Made by a program: the position numbers and the translations under genes. The notes beneath the pieces were generated by a model. That model saw nothing but the letters and a program-made list of their open reading frames with translations, was not told where the DNA came from and ran no database searches. From assembly GCA_017991475.1 (NCBI GenBank), contig JAGOQK010000006.1:1-52589 (forward strand): a stretch of DNA of 52,589 nucleotides. Reading direction: 5' to 3'. This document shows positions 41,365-49,224 of the stretch, one piece after another. Within the stretch, counting starts at the first letter, position 1. Each line of letters begins with the position of its first letter. This DNA is from Minisyncoccota bacterium (lineage in GTDB: Bacteria; Patescibacteriota; Minisyncoccia; Phycocordibacterales; PALSA-1337).

Positions 41365-42134
41365 TTTACCTCCTCAAACAACCCCCTCGTCGCTGTAGCA
41401 AACACCTTCTGAGGCTTATCGCTGAGCACGACCTGATCCCCATTCTCGCCATACACCTCCCCTCCCGCCTCACGGAGAATCCCGATCGCTGGAGAAATAT
41501 CTTTTGTAGTGAGCAAACCATATATCATCGCATCGACTCTTCCCGAAGCGACGAAACAGAGATCGAGTGCAGACGAACCGAGGTTACTGATCTTCTTTGC
41601 AGAACCGAGAAATCTTCTCTGAAGACCGAGACCCCATTCATGGAGAGACTTCGAACGACCGATGAGAAGGAGGATGTATGCCTCTGATATGGTCTCAACC
41701 TTCGAGACATGGATCAGTTTGCCATTGAGATACGCACCCTTACCTTTTTCAAAACTGAAAAGTTCTCTAGTGATCGGATTGTAGATCGCACCAACAATAC
41801 AAATACCGTTTTCTATATACCCGAGCGAGACTGCGTAGTGCGGGATGCCACGCGAAAAATTTGCCGTTCCATCTATAGGATCGATAGTCCAACATGAACT
41901 ACCGCTCGCCAAATCATCCTTCGCCGACTCCTCCGAATAGATCAGATCATCTGGAAAAGTAGCCTTGATTGCCTTCTTGATGAATTCATCGACAACAATA
42001 TCGACGGATGTGACGAGGTCGGTGGTGTCACCATTCTTGAATGAGACGGTGAACTTGTCATCGCGTGTTTTGATGAGGAGATCTCCTGCTTCGACGATAG
42101 TTGCGAGAATGAATTGGTGGCGAGTGGTGGTCAT
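41349..42134 (-). CDS. Inositol monophosphatase-family protein
   Basis: A 261-residue protein. I-Y-S-E-E-S (near 67-72) and W-T-I-D-P-I-D-G-T-A-N-F carry the metal-binding residues of the IMPase/FBPase superfamily, and A-L-D-L-C-F-V-A-S-G-R-V-D-A is the second block (usual A-x-D-x-x-x-V-A-x-G-x-x-D-x). It hydrolyses a sugar- or inositol-phosphate; relatives include HisN and CysQ. The closeness of GT genes suggests a sugar-phosphate substrate, but that is inference. The C-terminus runs into a heptanucleotide repeat. Confidence 0.88.
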   Translation of the reverse strand: MTTTRHQFILATIVEAGDLLIKTRDDKFTVSFKNGDTTDLVTSVDIVVDEFIKKAIKATFPDDLIYSEESAKDDLASGSSCWTIDPIDGTANFSRGIPHYAVSLGYIENGICIVGAIYNPITRELFSFEKGKGAYLNGKLIHVSKVETISEAYILLLIGRSKSLHEWGLGLQRRFLGSAKKISNLGSSALDLCFVASGRVDAMIYGLLTTKDISPAIGILREAGGEVYGENGDQVVLSDKPQKVFATATRGLFEEVKDSGK

Positions 42135-42176
42135 GGAAATGATATTTAGTGGCTTTATTGTACCTTATACTCAAGG

Positions 42177-43346
42177 CTAAGCCTCAAGCATCAACCCCTT
42201 CATCCCCTTCGCAATCCCCTCCCATCCATACTTTTCCTCTACCATCTTTTTTGCATTCCTGACCATATAGTCACGCGACTCACGATCCTTCATCAGCTTC
42301 TCGACTTTCTGCGCGATACTCTGCGGATTATTCACATCACAGAAGAGACCCGTCTCACCATCTACGAGGAAATCAGGAATACCACCGACTGGAGTTGCGA
42401 TCACGGGGATCTCTGCCGCCATGGCTTCCAGGAATGAATTGCCGAGACCCTCAGAGAGTGATGGACGGATAAAAATGTCTGATATTTGTACATACTTCGC
42501 CATTTGAGCATGCTGCATGAAACCCGCAAACATAACTCTATCGCCCAACTTCTGACTGTCGACTGTCGACTTGAGACTTGCCTCAAGTTGCCCACTTCCG
42601 ATGATGAGGAACTTCACATTATTGGGCAAAAATTCCAATGAATCTATGATGTCGGCTATCCCATTCTTTGGAACAAGGCGCGAGGTTGTCACGAGGAAAA
42701 TATCACCATCCTTTTTGCCGAGTTTTTCTTTTAGCTCACTCGCCTCTCCATCTGAGATTCTCGCAGAAAATACGCTAGCATCGACACCGTTTGGGACCAC
42801 CGTTATCGGACAAGTTGCACCCATGTCACGAGACCAGTCAGCCAAGAATGTGGAAATTGCTTGAATACGATCTGCACTCTTGAGTATTGCGCGGAAAAAT
42901 ATCCCGAGAACACCGGTGCGACGCTCAAAATTATCTCCTTCCTGGATCGTAAGGAACATCGGAACCTTAGGAAAAAATGTCATGAATATGAGCGCAGCAA
43001 ATCCTCCATAGCTCGCCATGATCGGCCACGTGAGATCATACTTCTTCTTTCGATGAAGTGAGAGTGCTTTGAGTCCAGCAAGCGGGATGTACACTATTTT
43101 AGATAGTGGAAAAATCGTGGAGCTTTTTGTATTCGTACCAAACCACGGAAATCCTACACGATACACATTCACATTGCCGATACGCTCGAACGCAGGCGCA
43201 TTCTTGCGGAGAGTAATCATGTCAAACTCCACCTCAGATGAATCGATACGATCCGTGATCTCCTTGACCGCGACTTCTGCCCCACCGATGGTGCGCGGGT
43301 AGTATACGAGGGAGAATATGAGGACTCGGCGAGGCTTTCTATCCAT
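42177..43346 (-). CDS. GT4-family glycosyltransferase
   Basis: A 389-residue GT-B enzyme. The N-terminus Y-Y-P-R-T-I-G-G-A-E-V carries the glycine-rich loop; the donor domain has V-T-T-S-R-L-V-P-K-N-G; P-S-L-S-E-G-L-G-N-S-F-L-E-A-M-A-A-E-I-P gives a full E-x7-E motif. The segment L-K-S-T-V-D-S-Q-K-L-G-D is encoded by heptanucleotide repeats. It lies between the IMPase-like and VirD4-like genes, 42 and 51 bp away. Confidence 0.9.
   Translation of the reverse strand: MDRKPRRVLIFSLVYYPRTIGGAEVAVKEITDRIDSSEVEFDMITLRKNAPAFERIGNVNVYRVGFPWFGTNTKSSTIFPLSKIVYIPLAGLKALSLHRKKKYDLTWPIMASYGGFAALIFMTFFPKVPMFLTIQEGDNFERRTGVLGIFFRAILKSADRIQAISTFLADWSRDMGATCPITVVPNGVDASVFSARISDGEASELKEKLGKKDGDIFLVTTSRLVPKNGIADIIDSLEFLPNNVKFLIIGSGQLEASLKSTVDSQKLGDRVMFAGFMQHAQMAKYVQISDIFIRPSLSEGLGNSFLEAMAAEIPVIATPVGGIPDFLVDGETGLFCDVNNPQSIAQKVEKLMKDRESRDYMVRNAKKMVEEKYGWEGIAKGMKGLMLEA
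42554..42581. repeat. Heptanucleotide repeat inside a GT4 gene
   Basis: GACTGTC, GACTGTC, GACTTGA, GACTTGC: four 7-bp units kept in frame. The same unit family recurs in rsmI at 48550-48577. Confidence 0.8.
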
Positions 43347-43352
43347 AGCATC

Positions 43353-43361
43353 AAAATACCA
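43353..43361 (-). promoter_or_regulatory. Candidate extended -10 of the GT4 gene at 42177
   Basis: The minus strand reads TGG then TATTTT, with six bases before the ATG at 43346. Confidence 0.4.
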
Positions 43362-43397
43362 CCAATAGAGCTACATGCCAAGGACGATGGTGAGCCA

Positions 43398-45617
43398 CTA
43401 ATCAATCTTCAGCACATTCTTCAACACATCTTCTGGTACCTCGTTAGGTACAGATTTTTGCTCAACAGAAATAGAATCAGATTTCACGGCGACTCCAACA
43501 GCAGCCCCCGAACCGCCTTCAGTATCAGCATCCGCTGGGACCTTGGTCGCTGTGAATACAATCTTCGGGAGGGGCTTCAGTTTCTCAGTCGATTTGAGTG
43601 GTTTCTGAGCTGCTGATTTCGTAGGTGCAGGCACAGGCGATGCGGCTTGTTGAACTATCTTATCGGCTGAAGCAGGAGTTACTCCTCCCTTCTTCGCCAT
43701 CGCTGCAGCGAGAGCGCTCTTGAGACTATTCACATTCTCCTTGGTCTGCATCTTTGGGTCCTGACGAAGTGTTTGCGGCTTGGGCGCGAGCACGGACAGA
43801 GAAACGGGTTTAGGGACAGAAGCTTCAGTGGCTGGTTTCGGCACAACCGGCACGGCGATGGATTGCGTGACCGATTTCAAAACTGGCTTGGACGCTGTCT
43901 CAACTGGTACCACCTTCACTGGTTCGACTGGTTTCGGCTTGGTCATCGCGGTTGCGAGGGCATCCTTGAGGTTTGAATGTCCCTCAAGTTCTGGCTTCGG
44001 CATCGCAGCAGGTTTCGGAGCAATCGGTTTCGGCATATTTGGCTTCACCGCAGCAACGACAGGTTTTGCCGCAGTAATCGATGTGGCAGTCGGCGCAGAA
44101 ATATTCGGCACAACAACTACCGGAAGTTTCGAGGTAACAGCAGCAACAGGAGCAGAAGGTTGAACGACTGGTGCCACAGCTTTAGGCACAGGCGGAATAA
44201 CGGGAGCAGAGGCCTCAACAGGTTTCACCTTTGGCATAGCCGCAAGCGACGCTGAACCAATTTTTGGAGACGGTTTCTCGCGATCGCCGAGTGCTTCGAT
44301 CTTCTTCATGGCAGGTGTCGAGTCGTGGAACTTCGAAATCTCCACTTCAACCTCCGCTTTAGGTTTCGAGAACTGTTCACGCGATGCTGCAATAATCTCC
44401 TCGACATATGACTTATCGGGATGTGGAATCGGGGGCAAGGTCGTTGCTGAGAATGGTGCCGAGCTCAATCCATCAATCATGAGCTTGAGATAGATCTGCG
44501 CAAATCCGAGGTTGACCAGGTCTTCAAGCACGAATACCGGCGCGAACTCTTTCTCGAACACTTCACCATCGGTTGCACCGACACGGAATGCAATCATCGT
44601 ACCCACGTTGCCGAAAACTGCAGGTCGCACGATCTCATCCATCTGTTCGATATACTGGTGCGCGATCGTAAGGTTGAGTTTGTATTTTCGTGCTTCGGAG
44701 AGGATATCCGCGAACGACGCATTGGCGAAGTTCTGGAACTCGTCCACGAAAAGATAAAAGTTTGGAAGCATCTTCATGACACGATCAGGAACATCTGCGC
44801 GTGACATCGCAGCGAGATATATCTTGGTCACCAGAAGACCGCCGAGAAGCTTCATATTCTCATCACCAATCCTTCCCTTCGATAGGTTGATGATGATGAT
44901 CTTGCGCTCATCCATCGCCTTACGAAAATCGAATGAAGACTTGGCCTGACCGATCATATTTCTGATAAGTGGGTTTGCAGTGAATTGACCGACCTTGTTT
45001 TGGATAGCGGGCACAGCCTCTGCCGCCATGCGCTCGGTATAGTTAGCGAACTCCTTGACCCAGAATGACTTCACCGACGGATCAGTGACATGCGAAATTA
45101 TTTCATTCCTGTACGCCTTATCAGAGAGCATGCGGTTAACCCCGAGCAACGTCGTATCCGGAGCCTCAAGTAGTGCAAGAAGTGTGTTGGTGAGGATGTA
45201 CTCCATACGCGCAGACCATGCGTCCTCCCAGATTTTCTTGAAGGTACTCATGAGGCCGCCGACAACGAGGTGTCTCTTGTCAGCACTGACACTTTCGAGC
45301 ACGTTAAATGAAATCGGATTGTCCAGATCGAACGGAGCTATGACGATCACATCGCGAATACGTTCCTTGGGAACATACTCAAGCATGAGGTCCGCGGTCT
45401 TGCCGTGAGGATCGATGAAGCACATACCTTCGCCACCCTGAATATCCTGGACAGCCATGTTCTCGAGGAGAGTAGATTTTCCCATACCCGTCTTACCGAT
45501 GACATAGACATGGCGCGTACGATCCTTGGCCTTGATGCCAAATTTGAGGCGTCTATTGCGAGCGTCAGTCTCGCCAAAATAGGTTATGCGATTCTCATCG
45601 GTGGATACAGGAGCCAT
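43398..45617 (-). CDS. VirD4/TraD-like ATPase with long low-complexity tail
   Basis: A 739-residue protein. Residues about 1-400 are a VirD4/TraG-type P-loop ATPase: Walker A I-G-K-T-G-M-G-K-S-T (34-43), C-F-I-D-P-H-G-K, and Walker B F-Y-L-F-V-D-E-F-Q-N-F. Residues about 440-739 are Pro/Ala/Lys/Val-rich and contain two copies of an L-K-x-A-L-A-x-A-M helix, probably disordered with short binding motifs. No N-terminal membrane helices are evident. Such proteins in CPR genomes are often near type IV pilus or secretion genes, none of which is here. The start at 45617 is chosen because a TATAAT sits just upstream and the extra residues from 45644 are hydrophobic. Confidence 0.85.
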   Translation of the reverse strand: MAPVSTDENRITYFGETDARNRRLKFGIKAKDRTRHVYVIGKTGMGKSTLLENMAVQDIQGGEGMCFIDPHGKTADLMLEYVPKERIRDVIVIAPFDLDNPISFNVLESVSADKRHLVVGGLMSTFKKIWEDAWSARMEYILTNTLLALLEAPDTTLLGVNRMLSDKAYRNEIISHVTDPSVKSFWVKEFANYTERMAAEAVPAIQNKVGQFTANPLIRNMIGQAKSSFDFRKAMDERKIIIINLSKGRIGDENMKLLGGLLVTKIYLAAMSRADVPDRVMKMLPNFYLFVDEFQNFANASFADILSEARKYKLNLTIAHQYIEQMDEIVRPAVFGNVGTMIAFRVGATDGEVFEKEFAPVFVLEDLVNLGFAQIYLKLMIDGLSSAPFSATTLPPIPHPDKSYVEEIIAASREQFSKPKAEVEVEISKFHDSTPAMKKIEALGDREKPSPKIGSASLAAMPKVKPVEASAPVIPPVPKAVAPVVQPSAPVAAVTSKLPVVVVPNISAPTATSITAAKPVVAAVKPNMPKPIAPKPAAMPKPELEGHSNLKDALATAMTKPKPVEPVKVVPVETASKPVLKSVTQSIAVPVVPKPATEASVPKPVSLSVLAPKPQTLRQDPKMQTKENVNSLKSALAAAMAKKGGVTPASADKIVQQAASPVPAPTKSAAQKPLKSTEKLKPLPKIVFTATKVPADADTEGGSGAAVGVAVKSDSISVEQKSVPNEVPEDVLKNVLKID

Positions 45618-45627
45618 ATATGTAAGT

Positions 45628-45636
45628 ATTATACCA
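45628..45636 (-). promoter_or_regulatory. Extended -10 promoter of the VirD4-like gene
   Basis: The minus strand reads TGG then a perfect TATAAT. Ten bases separate it from the ATG at 45617, giving a leader of about 3-4 nt. Confidence 0.55.
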
Positions 45637-45646
45637 TATAACAAAT

Positions 45647-45672
45647 GCCCCGCGCTCTTATGAGCGCGGGGC
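45647..45672. terminator. GC-rich hairpin between two leftward genes
   Basis: A perfect 11-bp stem (GCCCCGCGCTC with GAGCGCGGGGC) and a TTAT loop. It follows the 45734-46018 gene and precedes the VirD4-like promoter. T tracts are poor, so efficiency is uncertain. Confidence 0.6.
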
Positions 45673-45733
45673 TATTATAATCTTATCTGACTGGTCTCCT
45701 AAGCCTGTCAGGGGTTACATACACTTCATGTGT

Positions 45734-46018
45734 TCAGGCCGTGGCGGGAACTGCTGCGATGCCCTTGAGGCCGCGCAATGCAGCGTAGAGTAAATCCGGA
45801 ACTTTCGTCATGTCGACGGCGGAAAGTTCGATCCTCTTGTTGCCACCTCCTACCAACGGAATCCAAACACGCAGATTGTTACCTGACACAACACCATCGT
45901 CGATGATTTTCTCGATGAATGCCGCGCCCGGAACTTCCGCTTGTTCAGATTCAACTGGTGCTGCCTGCATCACTACGGGCCGCTTCTTACTTGAAGCGCC
46001 TGCTGCTTTTCGTGCCAT
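45734..46018 (-). CDS. Small basic-to-acidic orphan protein
   Basis: A 94-residue protein of unknown function. The first 18 residues are basic (R-K, S-S-K-K-R), followed by an acidic linker and a compact domain with V-W-I-P-L-V-G-G-G-N-K-R-I-E-L and D-M-T-K-V-P-D-L-L-Y-A-A-L. There is no membrane segment. It has a good promoter (46127-46154) and a leader of about 100 nt. An in-frame TTG at 46093 would add 25 residues; ATG 46018 is preferred because a purine-rich GAAAGAAAG lies just upstream. Confidence 0.6.
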   Translation of the reverse strand: MARKAAGASSKKRPVVMQAAPVESEQAEVPGAAFIEKIIDDGVVSGNNLRVWIPLVGGGNKRIELSAVDMTKVPDLLYAALRGLKGIAAVPATA

Positions 46019-46126
46019 AACTTTCTTTCGTTCTTTCGTTGTGCTAACTATTTTGTGTCCACACTGACCAAGCCATCCCTGGCCTTTAATCAATCAATGC
46101 GAACGAGAATACGTATCCGGATATAA

Positions 46127-46154
46127 ATAATACCACCTTTTAAAAATTGTGCAA
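46127..46154 (-). promoter_or_regulatory. Promoter of the 46018 gene
   Basis: On the minus strand: TTGCAC (46149-46154), a 16-base spacer ending in TGG, and TATTAT (46127-46132). It lies 12 bp from hairpin element copy 3. The leader of about 100 nt contains small inverted repeats but no clear known motif. Confidence 0.6.
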
Positions 46155-46166
46155 GTTCAGCGTTGA

Positions 46167-46289
46167 TAAGTACCCGCAGGGGCAGCATGCATGTTTCTGG
46201 CATGTCATGTTTAGGATTGAGCACTAAACTTAAAAAACTAATAAAGCATGACATGCCAGAAACATGCATGCTGCCCCTGCGGGTACTTA
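46167..46289. repeat. Long hairpin element, copy 3 (43-bp perfect arms, 37-nt loop)
   Basis: Arms 46167-46209 and 46247-46289 are perfect inverted repeats of 43 bp; the loop is 46210-46246. The arms contain GGGCAGCAT as in copy 2. The loop shares about 12 of 16 positions with the core of the other loops (T-T-G-n-n-C-A-C-T-A-n-A-C-T-T). The last three bases of the right arm are the stop codon of the DUF4015-type gene, so the element sits exactly at its 3' end. Confidence 0.88.
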
Positions 46290-47561
46290 CTTCGGCAGAA
46301 GAGCCTTCATGTCATACACACTTGCCGCATTCCAGAGCATCCAACTGTCGAGACCAACATCATAAGTAGCGTCGATTTGTTTGCGCACCATTTCGGGTGT
46401 ATAGACAGCACCGAGGTCAAAAGCTTGAAGCCAGGGACGGAGCTTATTCTGGTCGTATGATTTCTTTGTATAACGCTGCGGAGTCGTTGAAGCGATAGGC
46501 TCTTCTCCGAGCCATGAGATACGCGTGGTGGTCGCCGTAGCCTTGGCAATACCACTCTCCAGTGCCGCAGTGATGACCTCGTACGGATACTGCGCGGGCT
46601 TCGCATATCCGTTGTATCCCTTGCCATAGTGTGACGGATAGATCATCGGTGCAACATAATCAAAATACTCAAGGCCATATTCAAGAATCTGCCCAATGCC
46701 AAGATCTCCCTCAGCGGCCGTCGTCAGACCGAAAAGGTCCACCGAGGTCGGGATACCCGTACCCTCGAATTTACTGTGCACATACTGGAAGAAATCTTTC
46801 ATGACTTCGTGACGAGGCCTTCCCTCTGCCCAGGTATATGAAATGTCCTCAAGGTCGCCATCCGAGGGAAATCTGATGTAGTCAAAATTCAACTCATCGA
46901 ATCCAGCTTCATATGATTCATTGCCGATGGCGACGATATAGTCCCAGACCGGCTTGGCTGCAGCATCGAGCCACTTCACACCCTTGTAGTCCTGCCAGAT
47001 ACGACCATCCTTGGTCTTCACTGCCCATTCAGGATGAACATCGATCAAATACGAATCCTGAAAAACAGAGATGCGCGCGATGACATATACATTTTTCTCG
47101 TGCAATCGTTCGATAAGCTCGATCATATCGGGCACTCTCTTCTCTATCGCACCCTTCTCGACGATTAGTGGATCATCCATCTCAAAACTGATACGGCCGG
47201 TGTAGTCTTTGACATCGATGACCACAGAATTGATCTCGGTGGTTTCGATAAGTTCGAAAAGATGCTTCCTGAATTTCTCGCTTCCTGCAGCCCAGCTCGT
47301 CATATAGACCGCCTTGACCTGATCAGGTGTTGATACATGAGTTGCCTTCCAGACGGGCGTTGATGAGGCGACTTCTTCTAGGGCAGGAATTGCTGCGGCG
47401 GCAAGAGGAACATCTTCCTGTGACTGGAGTAGTGCAGAATATTCGATACGCCCGAGTGGAAGGAACCAAGCAAGCGCAACAAATACTCCTACAATGACAA
47501 AAGCCACGACAATGATCGTCGCGGAACGAGTAGATCCATGCTCACGCCAGAAACCAATCAT
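46287..47561 (-). CDS. DUF4015-type putative glycoside hydrolase, membrane-anchored
   Basis: A 424-residue protein. Residues 15-35 are a single N-terminal membrane helix with the bulk outside. From about 80 on it follows a TIM-barrel glycoside-hydrolase pattern known as DUF4015: V-K-A-V-Y-M-T-S-W, N-S-V-V-I-D-V-K-D-Y-T-G, Y-V-I-A-R-I-S-V-F-Q-D, W-L-D-A-A-A-K-P-V-W-D-Y and F-D-E-L-N-F-D-Y-I-R-F-P-S-D-G. Acidic residues in these strands are likely catalytic. A role in trimming surface glycans or peptidoglycan is inferred. It overlaps the upstream small membrane gene by 4 bp and its stop codon lies in hairpin element copy 3. Confidence 0.85.
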   Translation of the reverse strand: MIGFWREHGSTRSATIIVVAFVIVGVFVALAWFLPLGRIEYSALLQSQEDVPLAAAAIPALEEVASSTPVWKATHVSTPDQVKAVYMTSWAAGSEKFRKHLFELIETTEINSVVIDVKDYTGRISFEMDDPLIVEKGAIEKRVPDMIELIERLHEKNVYVIARISVFQDSYLIDVHPEWAVKTKDGRIWQDYKGVKWLDAAAKPVWDYIVAIGNESYEAGFDELNFDYIRFPSDGDLEDISYTWAEGRPRHEVMKDFFQYVHSKFEGTGIPTSVDLFGLTTAAEGDLGIGQILEYGLEYFDYVAPMIYPSHYGKGYNGYAKPAQYPYEVITAALESGIAKATATTTRISWLGEEPIASTTPQRYTKKSYDQNKLRPWLQAFDLGAVYTPEMVRKQIDATYDVGLDSWMLWNAASVYDMKALLPK

Positions 47562-47812
47562 GCGTTCGTCGACTGATCGGTCCTGGTAATACTATCTGAC
47601 GGGGGCTTGATATCCATCGTCCGATGCTCTACGAACGGTACCGAACTTTTACTCCCTTGAGGTTTCTCCTTGGGTTTCGAAGCGATCGCAATCGTAACTA
47701 TGATCGCGCCCGAAGCGACTGCGAAAACCTGCTTCCACGCAGGCGGAAATCCAAGAAATGTGAACACCATAACCCATATGCCGAGAAGTATAAGAAGTTG
47801 TCTTTTTGACAT
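47558..47812 (-). CDS. Small two-helix membrane protein
   Basis: An 84-residue protein of unknown function. Two hydrophobic segments, at about 6-20 and 28-43, are separated by a short Pro-Pro-Ala-Trp-Lys turn; the C-terminal half is polar and probably disordered. The ATG at 47812 is preceded by a TATAAT at leaderless spacing; the frame extends upstream to 47869 without a promoter. A 4-bp overlap with the DUF4015-type gene suggests a functional pair at the membrane. Confidence 0.65.
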   Translation of the reverse strand: MSKRQLLILLGIWVMVFTFLGFPPAWKQVFAVASGAIIVTIAIASKPKEKPQGSKSSVPFVEHRTMDIKPPSDSITRTDQSTNA

Positions 47813-47818
47813 GTTGCT

Positions 47819-47824
47819 ATTATA
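47819..47824 (-). promoter_or_regulatory. -10 box of the small membrane protein operon
   Basis: A perfect TATAAT on the minus strand, six bases before the ATG at 47812. No clear -35. It is divergent from, and overlaps the control region of, the 47875 gene. Confidence 0.5.
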
Positions 47825-47832
47825 GCCTAAGG

Positions 47833-47841
47833 TGCTAGGAT
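47833..47841 (+). promoter_or_regulatory. Candidate extended -10 of the 47875 gene
   Basis: TGC followed by TAGGAT. The start near 47848 gives a leader of about 27 nt with AAAGG 9 bp before the ATG as a weak Shine-Dalgarno sequence. A TTGACA at 47806 is 24 bases upstream, too far for the usual spacing. Confidence 0.4.
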
Positions 47842-47874
47842 TACGCCAGAAATCAACAACAAAAGGCACTATCT

Positions 47875-48321
47875 ATGAGCAATCCGTTCACGACTGTGCC
47901 CCTCATCAAGGAGCACTTCGAACAGTTCACTGCACCAAACAAAGTGGTTGTGGCGAGAATATTCGAGTTCCCCCACTTCTGGTATGCTGGCGTCGTCCGT
48001 ACATGCGAAGTAAATGGCTTCGATGAGGCTACTATCAGTCTCCACACGTCGATTCGTTTCGAACGCGAAGGTGAATACAACCCATGGCATCCAGGTGATT
48101 CCTTGGTGCGCATCTCGACCGACAAATGGATCATCGGGACAAAAGATTCGGTCGTTGAATTCAAACTCAAAGAGGCCTGCATCATGATCCACAGTCTCTT
48201 CCATGAAGACTCAGGTATCATCGGCCTGCAGTACGAAAAAGGGTTCGCCCATATCTCGTATCGCGGCGCCGACATGGTCTGCATCAAGAAGATGCTCGAG
48301 ATGCACTGGGTAATGAAATAA
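47875..48321 (+). CDS. Orphan cytoplasmic protein
   Basis: A 148-residue protein of unknown function, with no signal peptide or membrane segment. It is rich in aromatic residues and His (F-P-H-F-W-Y-A-G-V-V, Y-N-P-W-H-P-G-D) and looks like a compact alpha/beta domain. W-H-P-G-D-S-L-V-R-I-S-T-D-K-W-I-I-G-T resembles a small beta-barrel turn but matches no family I know. It is monocistronic with its own promoter and terminator. Confidence 0.7.
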   Translation: MSNPFTTVPLIKEHFEQFTAPNKVVVARIFEFPHFWYAGVVRTCEVNGFDEATISLHTSIRFEREGEYNPWHPGDSLVRISTDKWIIGTKDSVVEFKLKEACIMIHSLFHEDSGIIGLQYEKGFAHISYRGADMVCIKKMLEMHWVMK

Positions 48322-48325
48322 TCAC

Positions 48326-48359
48326 GCCGCACATACTTATCATATGCGCGGCTTTTTTC
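48326..48359 (+). terminator. Rho-independent terminator after the 47875 gene
   Basis: Stem GCCGC-x-CATA with TATG-x-GCGGC around a 7-nt loop, followed by TTTTTT. Confidence 0.8.
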
Positions 48360-48381
48360 TTGCATGCTTTAAGTCTAGACC

Positions 48382-49131
48382 TTAAGACGCTATCGACACG
48401 ATCACGACAAACTCACCTCGTACTTTATCGGGGTTATCATCAAAATATTTCTTCACGTCAGCAGCGCTACCTTGCACAACTTGCTCAAATATTTTAGTAA
48501 GCTCACGGCACACGGTAATCAATTTCTGATTTTTCCCATTCATTTTTTCGACTTTCGACTGTTGACTGTCGACTTGCCCTTCTTCCTGCTCAGTAAGCCT
48601 TTCGAGCGTTTTCATAATCCGATGCGGTGACTCATAGAAAACCATCGTGCGTTCTGATGCCGCAATTTCTTTGAAGAGCGTCTCTCGCCCTTTTTTATGC
48701 GGCAAAAATCCCAAGAATGTAAAATCCGCGCATGGAACTCCAGCAATAGAAAGTGCGCTCGCAAGTGCCGATGGCCCAGGAATTGCTTCTATTTTCAATT
48801 CACCCGATGCAAGCTCCTCTGTGAATTCAGTGCGAATTATTTGAACTAGGTGCGATCCTGGATCTGAAATTCCCGGTGTGCCCGCATCGGATACTAGCGC
48901 GAGATTTTTGCCGCCCCGAATATGCGCAACAATATCCTCCGTACGCGCCATCGCACTCTGAGCATGATACGAAAGCGTCGGCTTGGATATCTCATAGTGA
49001 CTGAGGAGTTTCTTGGTCATGCGAGTATCCTCACAGAGAATGAGGTCTGCTTTCTTGAGGGTCTCCAGAGCACGGAGTGTGATGTCTCCGAGATTGCCTA
49101 TGGGCGTACCAATAACGGAAAAAGTGGTCAT
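48382..49131 (-). CDS. rsmI: 16S rRNA (cytidine(1402)-2'-O)-methyltransferase RsmI
   Basis: A 249-residue TP-methylase. I-G-T-P-I-G-N-L-G-D-I-T-L-R-A (7-21), C-E-D-T-R-M-T, V-S-D-A-G-T-P-G-I-S-D-P-G and I-P-G-P-S-A are signatures of RsmI, which 2'-O-methylates C1402 in the ribosomal decoding centre. F-Y-E-S-P-H-R is also conserved. Residues around 185-195 (E-G-Q-V-D-S-Q-Q-S-K-V) come from heptanucleotide repeats and lie where homologues have a short loop. Monocistronic, with a leaderless promoter. Confidence 0.94.
   Translation of the reverse strand: MTTFSVIGTPIGNLGDITLRALETLKKADLILCEDTRMTKKLLSHYEISKPTLSYHAQSAMARTEDIVAHIRGGKNLALVSDAGTPGISDPGSHLVQIIRTEFTEELASGELKIEAIPGPSALASALSIAGVPCADFTFLGFLPHKKGRETLFKEIAASERTMVFYESPHRIMKTLERLTEQEEGQVDSQQSKVEKMNGKNQKLITVCRELTKIFEQVVQGSAADVKKYFDDNPDKVRGEFVVIVSIAS
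48550..48577. repeat. Heptanucleotide repeat inside rsmI
   Basis: GACTTTC, GACTGTT, GACTGTC, GACTTGC: four 7-bp units in frame, of the same family as 42554-42581. Confidence 0.85.
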
Positions 49132-49137
49132 GAGTTC

Positions 49138-49166
49138 AATCTACCTTTCTTCTGAAAGTAATTCAA
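49138..49166 (-). promoter_or_regulatory. Promoter of rsmI
   Basis: On the minus strand: TTGAAT (49161-49166), a 17-base spacer and TAGATT (49138-49143). Six bases separate it from the ATG at 49131: a leaderless promoter with both hexamers visible. Confidence 0.7.
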
Positions 49167-49174
49167 GCATATAA

Positions 49175-49203
49175 TTGACATGATTAATATTTCATAGTAA
49201 TTT
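49175..49203 (+). promoter_or_regulatory. Promoter of the 49225 gene
   Basis: A perfect TTGACA (49175-49180), a 17-base spacer and TAATTT (49198-49203). The leader is about 15 nt and contains GGAAAGGG, one of the few clear Shine-Dalgarno sequences here. Confidence 0.6.
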
Positions 49204-49224
49204 CAAATATGGAAAGGGTTACTT

